Shown here one piece after another: positions 18,900-26,898 of a stretch of DNA of 54,461 bases. The notes beneath the pieces are model-generated. The model made no database searches. It had not been told where the DNA came from and saw only the letters and a program-made list of their open reading frames with translations. The DNA is from a bacterium (lineage in GTDB: Bacteria > Myxococcota_A > UBA9160 > SZUA-336), in contig JAAELY010000054.1 in the NCBI GenBank assembly GCA_024226335.1, forward strand, positions 1-54,461. The letters run 5' to 3'. A program made the translations under genes and the position numbers. How positions within the stretch are numbered: position 1 is the first letter of the stretch; each line of letters opens with the position of its first letter.

Positions 18900-19295
18900 A
18901 TGAGTCTGAATACACAGCACGCACATGCGGCATACCAGCAAGGTCAGGTCAACGCTTCCAATCCGGTGCGTATCATCGTTCTGCTCTACGATGGAGCCAT
19001 TCGCTTCACGCGGAGAGGCTATGAACATTTTGATGACCCGGCGGTTCGAGGGCAGGTGCTTGGACGCGCGCACGCAATCGTGTCTGAGTTGCAGCTCGCT
19101 CTGAACCGAGACGAAGGTGCAGAAGTGGCCGCCAATCTGGATCGTCTCTACCGCTATATCCTCGACAATCTCCTCCAGGCGAATATTGACGGGGCTCGTG
19201 ACAGTCTCCTGTCGGTGATCGATGTCATGGAGACACTGGTTTCGGGTTGGCGCGAAGTTGAAGTGAAGCACCGGACCCAGGAGCAGGGTGTTTGA
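18900..19295 (+). CDS. fliS: Flagellin export chaperone FliS
   Basis: FliS binds the C-terminal helix of flagellin in the cytoplasm and prevents early polymerisation. This 131-residue all-helical protein has the hallmark start AYQQGQVNASNPVRIIVLLYDGAIRF and the later NLDRLYRYILDNLLQANI segment. It follows fliD by 18 bases. Its stop overlaps the next start (TTGA), which implies coupled translation. Confidence 0.95.
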   Translation: MSLNTQHAHAAYQQGQVNASNPVRIIVLLYDGAIRFTRRGYEHFDDPAVRGQVLGRAHAIVSELQLALNRDEGAEVAANLDRLYRYILDNLLQANIDGARDSLLSVIDVMETLVSGWREVEVKHRTQEQGV

Positions 19296-19615
19296 ACGAT
19301 CCACGCTTGCTCGAGTGGCTCGAGGCAACACGGTCTCTATTGAAGCAATCCGTTTCGCCACAGAAGTTCGACGAGTTGGCGAAGCGGCGAGAAGAGCTCA
19401 AGCGCTCCCTCGAGAGTGAACCACCGTCCGCGCCGGTCTCGGCAGAACTCGCAGCGGAACTCAGCGCATCCGAAACCGATCTCTCGCAGCGCCTGGTCGG
19501 ACTCGAGGAGTCCATTCGGTCCCGCATCGATGAGCTCCATCTGATCCGCGAAGCGAATTGCGGATATCGCCCCACGCGGGCGAATCGTCCCGCATTCATC
19601 TCCCGATCCGTCTGA
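19292..19615 (+). CDS. FliT-like small helical flagellar protein
   Basis: A 107-residue, mostly helical protein, starting at TTG 19292 and overlapping the fliS stop by four bases. It has heptad-like charged stretches (KFDELAKRREELKRSLES, SETDLSQRLVGLEESIRSRIDELHLIREA). Size, helical make-up and position after fliS fit FliT, the chaperone of FliD, but sequence likeness alone is too weak to name it. The last ~20 residues are basic and probably disordered. Confidence 0.65.
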   Translation: MNDPRLLEWLEATRSLLKQSVSPQKFDELAKRREELKRSLESEPPSAPVSAELAAELSASETDLSQRLVGLEESIRSRIDELHLIREANCGYRPTRANRPAFISRSV

Positions 19616-19739
19616 ATTCCCCGCCCTAGCGGTGACTCGCAGCCTTCTAGACGGCTGATCTCTGACACCTACCCGGCAGTTTTTGCCCGCCTCCTGGCGC
19701 AGCCGTGCATCGCCGTGCAGCCACGATCGCCGCTGACTA

Positions 19740-19755
19740 CGGCACGCCGCTTGCT
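19740..19755 (+). promoter_or_regulatory. Sigma-54 (-24/-12) promoter
   Basis: CGGCACG-N4-TTGCT matches the RpoN consensus TGGCACG-N4-TTGCW at every position but the first. The expected start point is near 19767, about 30 bases before the ATG of the glycosyltransferase gene at 19796. It lies in a 180-base gap after the fliT-like gene. RpoN control is common for polar flagellar genes and would need an enhancer-binding activator encoded elsewhere. Confidence 0.7.
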
Positions 19756-19795
19756 CTTTATTCCATCGCTTTCCCTAGCACTTCCCCGGAAGTAG

Positions 19796-21643
19796 ATGGA
19801 ATACCTGCACTCAAATCTTGCGGCTCTGCGACCCGCGCAGCCCGAACTCGCGCGGCGTTTGGAAACGTGCGCGTCGCGCCCGTCCATCGAGCTGGTCGCG
19901 TCTCGTTCTGGTGGACCCTCGATACGCGTCGACCGACGCCTCGAAGCCAGCGCCCAGGATCCAGAGGCGGAAGCTCGTGCACTGGCGCGTCACTTTCTCG
20001 AACGGGCTGGCGCAGCCGGTGCCGAGCGACTCATTGTGTTCGGTATCGGTGTTCACACTCTGCGCTTCCTGGAGGATTTCGACGGCGATATCCTGGTCGT
20101 GGAACCCAGCACCGAACTCTGTCGCCGCGTGTTCGAACACATAGATCTGAGCAGTGTGCTCGGTCGGATCGAGTTTGAAATTGGCAATGACGTAGCGGCG
20201 GTCCTGCGCCATCCGGTTTTCGCGGCCACGACCCGGGGTGTGCTGGTCGAGCATCCCGCTGCACGCAGTCGCGCTGGAGAGTTTTTCGATCGCATCGCCT
20301 CGAGGTTCCACCCACACGGGGTCTCGTCGAAGCTGGACATCGTCGTGGTTCCGCCTCTCTACGGTGGCTCGCTACCGGTGGCAAAGGCCTGCGCGAGCGC
20401 TTTTCGCAGCCTCGGACACCGGGTCCGCGAAGTCGACCTATCACCTTTCCTGCCCGCGTATCGTGAGATTCTTCGCGCGTCCGAAGATGATCGCCTGAGC
20501 GCGCGCGGCTCTCGCTTGATCGCGAGTCTGATCCGTGTGATCGGCGAGACCGTTCTCTCAGACTTCGAGATCGACCCACCCGATCTCGTGTTTGCGCTCG
20601 CTCAGGCTCCGCTGGATGAGCCCACTCTCGAGCGTATGGGTCAACTCGGAGTCACGCGCGCATTCTGGTTCTGTGAGGACTTTCACGTCATGTCGTACTG
20701 GCGGGATATTTCTCGCTTCTACGACACGATCTTCCACGTACAGCCAGACGACTTTTCCGGCCCTCTTCGCGAAGCGGGTGTTCACGGTTTTCCGTTGCCC
20801 ATGGGTTTTGATCCCGAACTGCATCGACCGATCACACCAGATCCGGAAGCAGTGGATCGTTACGGGTGCGATCTGAGCTTCATCGGAGCGGGTTATCACA
20901 ATCGCGTACAGCTCTTGCAGTCTCTCTTTTCTCAAGGGCTGCGGATCTACGGAACCGAGTGGCCCATGACTCGGCCATTCCAGCGGGTGATGCCGGAACC
21001 AAATCAGCGTCAGTCGAGCGAAAACTCCAACCTCATATTCAACTGCACCCGCATCAACTTGAATCTGCACTCATCGCCCTGGTGCGATGGTGTCAATCCA
21101 GCTGGCGACTTTTTGAACCCGCGAACCTTCGAACTGGCGGGCGCCCGCGCATTCCAGCTGGTCGATGTCCGACGCGACCTTCCGAATTCGTTCGAACCCG
21201 GTGTCGAAGTGGAGACGTTCTCGGATGTGAACGAGTGCCGAAAGAAGATCCGCTACTACCTGGAACACGAAGACGAACAACGCGAGATGGCCGAGCACGC
21301 CTATACCCGGGCGCTGAACGAACACACATACCGGCATCGTATGGAGCTGGCGATCCAGGCCCTGGAAGCGGCTCCTGTTCCGCTGGTGCCGCGAAGTAGA
21401 TTGCTGCCCACCGCGGGTGCAATCTCCAGTCACCTGGGCGACGACGAAGTTCTGGGGCAGGTGCTCCAGCGTCTGAATCCCGAAACCGTGATCGATTCCC
21501 ACAGCATCGCACTGGCCGTCTCCGCAGGTAAGGGGCCGCTGAGTCGCGAGGAGAAGATCCTGCTCCTCATGTGCGAGCTGCGCAGCGAAGTGAGTGTGGT
21601 CGAGAACCCGCCAGAGGAAGCGGATCAGGAGGTCGCCGCGTGA
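19796..21643 (+). CDS. Maf-like / CgeB-type glycosyltransferase, probable flagellin modification
   Basis: A 615-residue two-part protein. The first ~180 residues (YLHSNLAALRPAQPELARRLE, LIVFGIGVHTLRFLEDF, LVVEPSTELCRRVFEHID) resemble the N-terminal region of motility-associated Maf proteins. The rest looks like a CgeB/DUF3880 glycosyltransferase: DIVVVPPLYGGSLPVAKACASAFRSLGHRV, FWFCEDFHVMSYWRDISRFYDTIFHVQ, and the donor-site part LIFNCTRINLNLHSSPWCDGVNP with NPRTFELAGARAFQLVDV. It probably transfers a sugar to flagellin Ser/Thr in the cytoplasm, inferred from location. The stop overlaps the next start (GTGA). Confidence 0.8.
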   Translation: MEYLHSNLAALRPAQPELARRLETCASRPSIELVASRSGGPSIRVDRRLEASAQDPEAEARALARHFLERAGAAGAERLIVFGIGVHTLRFLEDFDGDILVVEPSTELCRRVFEHIDLSSVLGRIEFEIGNDVAAVLRHPVFAATTRGVLVEHPAARSRAGEFFDRIASRFHPHGVSSKLDIVVVPPLYGGSLPVAKACASAFRSLGHRVREVDLSPFLPAYREILRASEDDRLSARGSRLIASLIRVIGETVLSDFEIDPPDLVFALAQAPLDEPTLERMGQLGVTRAFWFCEDFHVMSYWRDISRFYDTIFHVQPDDFSGPLREAGVHGFPLPMGFDPELHRPITPDPEAVDRYGCDLSFIGAGYHNRVQLLQSLFSQGLRIYGTEWPMTRPFQRVMPEPNQRQSSENSNLIFNCTRINLNLHSSPWCDGVNPAGDFLNPRTFELAGARAFQLVDVRRDLPNSFEPGVEVETFSDVNECRKKIRYYLEHEDEQREMAEHAYTRALNEHTYRHRMELAIQALEAAPVPLVPRSRLLPTAGAISSHLGDDEVLGQVLQRLNPETVIDSHSIALAVSAGKGPLSREEKILLLMCELRSEVSVVENPPEEADQEVAA

Positions 21644-23295
21644 AGCGCATCGGCATCCTCAACCTGACCCGTTTCGGCGATCTGGTGCAGACGACACCGG
21701 TTCTGTGTGGGCTGCGCAAGCGCTATCCGGACGCCGAGCTTCACCTGATCGTGAAGTCCCGGTTTCGTCTGGTGGCCGACATGCTCCCGTGTGTCGACGC
21801 AATCCACGAAATCGATGGTGACGAGCTGGCTCGAGCCCTGGCCGATCCGGAATCGAGCTTCGTGGAGGCGTACGAGAAGATCACTTCCGTGGTCGATCGT
21901 CTGGCCGAGATCGAGGTCGACGTCATGTACAACCTGACGCACTCGCGAGCATCGGCCGTCCTGCTTTCGTTGCTCGAAGCCAAGGAGCGAGTCGGGTACT
22001 CGATCGACCGCGAAGGTCTCAGGCACGTAGAGAACCCGTGGCTGGCCCATATGGGTACCTTGGTATGTGCACGGCGTCTGAACCGCTTCAACCTGGTCGA
22101 TATGTATCTGGGAGCAGCGGGATTGCTGGGATGCGGCGAGCGGATGTCGGTGAGGATCAGTTCATCCGCTCGCGAGTTCGCGGAAGCGATCCTTCCACAC
22201 GGACCCCACTATCTCGCCGTCCAGCTCGGCGCCAGTTCGGATACCAAGACCTGGTCGATCGAGCGTTACGCCGCGACTCTGCGAGCACTCGCACAGCGTC
22301 TCGACGGACTTCAGGTGGTGCTCGTCGGTGTCGGGTCCGAATCCGATGCAGCTGAGCGCCTGGTCTCGGAGTGCCCGGGTGTGGAGTTCATATGGCTCAT
22401 CGGTCAGACGGAGGTCGCTCAGCTGGCGGCGGTGATCGAGCGTTGCGACCTGCTTCTGACCGGGGATACCGGCACGATGCACCTGGCTGGCGCTGTCGGT
22501 ACAAAAACCTGCGCGGTGTTCGTCGGGCTCGGTACACCCTGGGAGACGGGTGTTTACGCGGAAGGGAACTACGCCCTGATGTCGCGTATCGACTGCGCGC
22601 CCTGCCAGCACGATCGACAATGTGGTCATCCGGTTTGTCACACGGATATTCCCACGGAGTGGCTTGCGGAGCTGATCGAGCGTCTCCTTCTGGGAAAAGG
22701 CATCGACGAACTTCCGGCTGCACCGCGCGCCGACCTGTTTCGCACGTGTTTCGACGAAGACGGACTCCTGGATCTGGTTCCCCAACACGAGCGCGCAGCG
22801 ACACCCAACGATCTGATGGGCCTGGCCTGGCGGGCGCTCTTTCTCGAACATCTCGCGCGAATTCCCGTCGATGTGAATCGGATCTGGAGGCGCGCCGAGT
22901 TGCGCTATGGCATCGCACCGTGGGAATGGTGCTCCATCTTGCCGGAGACCATCAACGCCGATCTCGATCGCCTCGAAGCGCTCGGACGAGAGGCCGTCAA
23001 GATGGCGAGTGAGTTGAGTCGATTACGGGAGAGCCATCCGGAGATATCCAAGATCGGCTCCCGCCTCGAGCAGTGCGACGAAGCAATTCTGGAAATCGCT
23101 CGCAGCGAGCCTCTTCTCGCACCTGCGGGGCTTTCGCTCGAAGGTTCCCTCGAAGGTCTTCCCGACGGCGATCTGCCTCTGCTCTCTTCCATGAGTTCCG
23201 GTTACTACCAGGCACTGGTCAACGAAGCACTTGCATTGCGAAAACTCTTCAACGCCCCCAAAGAACAACGCTCCCAAGGAGGTCCGGCACAATGA
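21640..23295 (+). CDS. Glycosyltransferase family 9 protein with C-terminal extension
   Basis: A 551-residue protein. Residues ~1-350 form a GT9 (heptosyltransferase-type) GT-B fold: RIGILNLTRFGDLVQTTPVLCGLRKRYP at the N-terminus, HYLAVQLGASSDTKTWSIERYAATLRAL at the domain junction, and LLLTGDTGTMHLAGAVGTKTCAVFVGLGTPWETG for donor binding. A Cys-rich loop (CAPCQHDRQCGHPVCH) follows, as in several GT9 proteins. The last ~190 residues are mostly helical and have no family I recognise. GTG 21640 has AGGAGG upstream and overlaps the previous stop. A flagellar or surface glycan is the likely target. Confidence 0.85.
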   Translation: MKRIGILNLTRFGDLVQTTPVLCGLRKRYPDAELHLIVKSRFRLVADMLPCVDAIHEIDGDELARALADPESSFVEAYEKITSVVDRLAEIEVDVMYNLTHSRASAVLLSLLEAKERVGYSIDREGLRHVENPWLAHMGTLVCARRLNRFNLVDMYLGAAGLLGCGERMSVRISSSAREFAEAILPHGPHYLAVQLGASSDTKTWSIERYAATLRALAQRLDGLQVVLVGVGSESDAAERLVSECPGVEFIWLIGQTEVAQLAAVIERCDLLLTGDTGTMHLAGAVGTKTCAVFVGLGTPWETGVYAEGNYALMSRIDCAPCQHDRQCGHPVCHTDIPTEWLAELIERLLLGKGIDELPAAPRADLFRTCFDEDGLLDLVPQHERAATPNDLMGLAWRALFLEHLARIPVDVNRIWRRAELRYGIAPWEWCSILPETINADLDRLEALGREAVKMASELSRLRESHPEISKIGSRLEQCDEAILEIARSEPLLAPAGLSLEGSLEGLPDGDLPLLSSMSSGYYQALVNEALALRKLFNAPKEQRSQGGPAQ

Positions 23296-23870
23296 TCGAG
23301 CTGGAAGTCAACGGCCATCGACAGAACGTGGAGCCCTCCACTACGCAAGAGCTTCGCTCGCTCGTGGAGAAGCAACTTCCAAGCGGTCACGTGATTCGCC
23401 GCATCGACGTCAACGGTGGGCAGTTCGACGAGGCCAAACTGGAAGAGGTCGATCTGACGCGACTCAATACCGTCACGGTGCAGAGTTCGAGCACTTCAGC
23501 GGTCGCGTACGAAAGCCTGGCCGAAACGTCGGAGTGGATCGGTCGCATCTGCGGAGTGCTGGCGGAGATTGCCGAGGACTATCGTCTGGGTCGAACGGCC
23601 CAGGGCACGGGCCGTCTCGTCGATGTCGTCGATGCGCTCCAGGTGCTGGTCCCGCTACTGAGCGGCATCAACAAATTCATCGAGATACCCGAGGCGGAGC
23701 GCAGCGAGTTCGAATGCGTCTGGTCCGAAGCTGAAAAGGGTCTCTGCTCATCGATCGAGGGCTTGTTCGAAGAGTTGAAGGACGCAGATCCGGTCCTGTT
23801 GGCCGATCGAACCGGTTACACGCTGCCCGCAGCTCTGAAGCACTTTCAGGAGGTACTGGACCGCCCGTGA
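23292..23870 (+). CDS. Protein of unknown function in flagellar glycan operon
   Basis: I do not recognise this 192-residue protein. The first ~65 residues look like a small beta-grasp domain (MIELEVNGHRQNVEPSTT, then HVIRRIDVNGGQFDEAKLEEVDL). The remainder is helical with acidic stretches (SEWIGRICGVLAEIAEDYRLG, VVDALQVLVPLLSGINKFIEIPEAERSEFE). There is no signal peptide or membrane helix. Its ATG overlaps the GT9 stop and its own stop overlaps the PilZ-like start, so it is translated with both. Context implies an assembly, regulatory or chaperone job in the flagellum. Confidence 0.75.
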   Translation: MIELEVNGHRQNVEPSTTQELRSLVEKQLPSGHVIRRIDVNGGQFDEAKLEEVDLTRLNTVTVQSSSTSAVAYESLAETSEWIGRICGVLAEIAEDYRLGRTAQGTGRLVDVVDALQVLVPLLSGINKFIEIPEAERSEFECVWSEAEKGLCSSIEGLFEELKDADPVLLADRTGYTLPAALKHFQEVLDRP

Positions 23871-24406
23871 GGACGGAAGAACGACGCGAGTATTTCCGCA
23901 TCCACGCGTTCGCGCGCGTTGGATTCCGTCCGCTCGCAGTCGGGGACCTCGATAGTGCACGCCGCCGGATTCGCGCAAGGAATGTGCCGGCCATACTCAG
24001 TCCGGGATCGACGACGGAGGCGGGACTTTCGGCGGAACGACGCATTGAACTCGACTTGTTACGCCATATTGCGCTCACTCTCGAGCGCATCGATCGCCGC
24101 ATGGAAGACACTCTCGCCCGACGTTCGGCCACAGCGCTGGGTGCCTGCAAGTACGCGCCCGTCGAGATCTCCTTGTCGGGGGCGGGTTTCTCCGGACCCT
24201 TTGAGCTGTCGATCGACTCCGACGAACTCGTCGAGGTCGACCTGGATCTCTGGGAGTCCGGTCTACCGTGCATTCCAGCCATTGCGCGGGCCGTTGCGTC
24301 AACCGCCGAAGATCCGCGAATCAATTCCTTCTGCTTTGAGGAACTCCACCCCGAAGACGAAGACCAGATCGTGAGACTCACGCTCCAAAGTCAACTCAGG
24401 CTCTGA
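23867..24406 (+). CDS. PilZ-like domain protein
   Basis: A 179-residue protein starting at GTG 23867 in a GTGA overlap. The N-terminus RTEERREYFRIHAFARVGFRP matches the PilZ RxxxR start, and VEISLSGAGFSG matches the (D/N)xSxxG motif with Glu in the first place. The stretch between them is longer than in a minimal PilZ domain and includes a helical insertion (ERRIELDLLRHIALTLERIDRRMEDTLARR). It could read c-di-GMP for the flagellar genes around it, as YcgR-like brakes do. Binding is inferred from motifs only. Confidence 0.75.
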   Translation: MRTEERREYFRIHAFARVGFRPLAVGDLDSARRRIRARNVPAILSPGSTTEAGLSAERRIELDLLRHIALTLERIDRRMEDTLARRSATALGACKYAPVEISLSGAGFSGPFELSIDSDELVEVDLDLWESGLPCIPAIARAVASTAEDPRINSFCFEELHPEDEDQIVRLTLQSQLRL

Positions 24407-24431
24407 AAGAGGAGCGTGAAGAGGTACTGAT

Positions 24432-25970
24432 ATGAACGAAAATCGACCCAGAATTCTGCTGATTGGCGGCACCTATCGCGCATTGTGCGTGTTGGAGCGC
24501 TTGCTCGAGCGAGGTGACCGCGTCGTCGCCTTCATCGGACTGGAAGGCGGAAATCCAGGTGAGCGCGACTTCTGTCCCGAAGTGATGGATATCTGCGATC
24601 GCTCTTCTATTCCGGCGCGAAGTGGCCACAAACTCGGTGAAGAGGTGATCCGCTGGCTCGAGGACCGAATTCGTCCCGAACTGGTGATCGCGGTTGGCGT
24701 GAACGCCGACATCCCCGTTGCAATCGGCGGAAACTGCAGGCACGGACTCGTCGAAGTCATCGATTCCTTCCATTCGGAAGAGTGCCCAGGTGTCGTCTTG
24801 CGCCAGCGAGGACAGGTGGTCATGCAGCGTGATCTCCAGAAGTCGGACGATGACGAGGATGCGGGAGACGCCTATCTGCGGATGCTCGATGAGGCGCTGA
24901 GTTGTCTGGGCGAATACCTCGACGAGATCGCACCCCCGGTTGCCACGCTTCCCGTGCGCGTTCCCTACCGTCCGGAAAACGTTCTCATGCATTCGATACC
25001 TACTTCGGAACTCGACGCAGATGCCGGGCGCGAGACGGAAGCGTTGGAGCGCGAGGTCGCGGCGTATACCGGCGCTGAGCACGTATTCGCTATGCGCTCC
25101 GGAATCGATGCCCACCGCTTGCTACTGGAGGCGCTGGAAGTCGGCAATGGCGATCATCTGGTGCTTCCAGGTCTCGCGTCGGCGAGCCTCTCCGAGGCGG
25201 TACGCGAGAGTGAGGCGCGGGCAGTTTTTGCCGATGTCCTTCCCGACCGACTGACGGTGAACCCCGAGCGTGTGGAGGCGGCGATCGATCTTTCGACCCG
25301 CGTGCTCTACGTTTCGCATCCACTCGGACAAGCTGCGGATCTCGATCTCCTCTACGAGATGGCCGCGAGCAAGAACATCGAACTGATCGAGGATGCGGGA
25401 GACAGCCTGGGCGCGTGCTTCGGCGACTCGCGGCTCGGGCGTAGTCCCAGCACAGCGGTATTTCGTCTTCCTCTTACGACGACCGCGCCGAGTTCCGACG
25501 CCACACTCGTGACGCTGTCCGACGCACTGGCTGAGCGCTTCGAACCGCTGGTCAAAGGACTGCGTCTGGGCGACGGCCTGGCCCGATGCGCGCGTCAGGA
25601 GCTGACGACACTCGACGATCGCATCGCCGTCCGGCGGAGAAACGCGAGCACCTATTCCGCGGAGTTCAGCCGTTACGATGCCTTTCGCGTGCCCGCTACG
25701 CCCGAGGGTGCTCTGTCAATCTACAGCAACTATCTGCTTCGACTGACGCGCTTTGCGCGCACATCGGCTGACGATATGAGCAAGCTCATGGCCGAAGCCG
25801 GTATCGAGACACGACGTCTGCTCGTACCGCTGCGCGAACGCGAACTCGCGGCTCTTCCCGCGACGGAGAGCGTTCGGAGCAATGGGTTGCTTCTGCCCAT
25901 CGACGGAGAGTTCCAGGATGTGCAGACCGATCGCCTGCTAGACGCGATCTTCGGTTACGCGATCGGCTGA
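24432..25970 (+). CDS. Formyltransferase-like / DegT aminotransferase-like fusion, probably catalytically degenerate
   Basis: A 512-residue fusion. Residues ~1-170 resemble the N-terminal Rossmann domain of sugar N-formyltransferases (RILLIGGTYRALCVLERLLERGDRVVAF, then a segment around VIDSFHSEECPG where active enzymes have an N-x-H-P motif). Residues ~190-510 follow the DegT/DnrJ/EryC1/StrS fold (LEREVAAYTGAEHVFAMRSGIDAHRLLLEAL, IELIEDAGDSLGACFGDSRLG). The region that should carry the PLP lysine reads AVFRLPLTTTAPSSDATLVTL (342-361) and has none. Related enzymes make amino and formamido sugars for glycans. GAGG is 7 bases before the ATG. It is last in the operon. Confidence 0.75.
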   Translation: MNENRPRILLIGGTYRALCVLERLLERGDRVVAFIGLEGGNPGERDFCPEVMDICDRSSIPARSGHKLGEEVIRWLEDRIRPELVIAVGVNADIPVAIGGNCRHGLVEVIDSFHSEECPGVVLRQRGQVVMQRDLQKSDDDEDAGDAYLRMLDEALSCLGEYLDEIAPPVATLPVRVPYRPENVLMHSIPTSELDADAGRETEALEREVAAYTGAEHVFAMRSGIDAHRLLLEALEVGNGDHLVLPGLASASLSEAVRESEARAVFADVLPDRLTVNPERVEAAIDLSTRVLYVSHPLGQAADLDLLYEMAASKNIELIEDAGDSLGACFGDSRLGRSPSTAVFRLPLTTTAPSSDATLVTLSDALAERFEPLVKGLRLGDGLARCARQELTTLDDRIAVRRRNASTYSAEFSRYDAFRVPATPEGALSIYSNYLLRLTRFARTSADDMSKLMAEAGIETRRLLVPLRERELAALPATESVRSNGLLLPIDGEFQDVQTDRLLDAIFGYAIG

Positions 25971-25971
25971 A

Positions 25972-26892
25972 TCAGACGCGGGTGAGCCAGGCTTCGTACT
26001 TGCTGCCCTTGGCGCGAACTGCGTCGAAGTAGGCGGTCTGGATCGTCTTGGTGACCGGACCTCGTGTCCCCTCGCCAATCGAGCGATCGTCGACCTCGCG
26101 CACCGGTGTGACTTCGGCGGCCGTACCGGTCAGAAAGGCCTCATCGGCACTGTAGAGTTCGTCGCGGGTGAAAGCCTGTTCGGCGACATCGATTCCCTTG
26201 TCGTGGGCGATTCGAATCACAGAGTCGCGCGTAATGCCTTCGAGTACCGAACCGAGTGGCGGTGTCTTCAGCACACCGTCGCGCACGATGAAGATATTCT
26301 CACCACTGGCCTCGGCGACCATGCCCGTCGTATCGAGCATGATGGCTTCGTCGTAGCCGGAGCGCGTGACTTCGCGCTTGGCGAGGATCGAGTTGACGTA
26401 TTCACCGCAGGTCTTCGACTTCGTCATCGACACATTGGGATGGTGTCGCGTGTAGGACGAGACCTTCGCGCGGATTCCGTTATCGAGTCCGTCCTGACCC
26501 AGGTAGGCACCCCAGGGCCAGACGATGATCGACACCCGCACCGGGTTGTCGGTCGGAAGCAGGCCCATCGCGCCTTCGCCCAGGTATACCAGTGGTCGGA
26601 TATAGCCCTCGGCCAACTGGTTTACCCGTAGCGTTTCGATCAGCGCCGTTTCGATCTGATCGCGTGTGAACGGGATCTCCAGTTCGACGATGCGAGCGGA
26701 GCGGAACAGGCGGTCGACGTGTTCGCGCAGGCGAAACACCGCGCTGTGACCATCTGGGGACTTATAGGCGCGAACGCCTTCGAATACTCCCAGTCCGTAG
26801 TGCAATGTGTGGGTGAGGATTGGGACACGAGCTTCGTCCCACGGGACGAACTCGCCGTCCATCCAGACCTTCTCGGTCTTCTCGACGGGCAC
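25972..26892 (-). CDS. ilvE: Branched-chain amino acid aminotransferase
   Basis: A fold-type IV PLP enzyme of 306 residues that transaminates Leu, Ile and Val. The N-terminal HTLHYGLGVFEGVRAYK and the region around the PLP lysine (MTKSKTCGEYVNSILAKRE, Lys at about 160) are typical, followed by GYDEAIMLDTTGMVAEASGENIFIV and PPLGSVLEGITRDSVI. The start is GTG 26892 with AAAGGAAA about 10 bases upstream. It is convergent with the glycan operon, leaving one base between the two stop codons. It reads downstream of the REC-DnaJ gene on the same strand, 6 bases apart. Confidence 0.95.
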   Translation of the reverse strand: MPVEKTEKVWMDGEFVPWDEARVPILTHTLHYGLGVFEGVRAYKSPDGHSAVFRLREHVDRLFRSARIVELEIPFTRDQIETALIETLRVNQLAEGYIRPLVYLGEGAMGLLPTDNPVRVSIIVWPWGAYLGQDGLDNGIRAKVSSYTRHHPNVSMTKSKTCGEYVNSILAKREVTRSGYDEAIMLDTTGMVAEASGENIFIVRDGVLKTPPLGSVLEGITRDSVIRIAHDKGIDVAEQAFTRDELYSADEAFLTGTAAEVTPVREVDDRSIGEGTRGPVTKTIQTAYFDAVRAKGSKYEAWLTRV

Positions 26893-26898
26893 TTGTTT

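Noticed and set aside
18900-19615. fliT symbol for the 107-residue gene
   Set aside because: Sequence match is too weak to assign the symbol; only size, position and helical composition agree.
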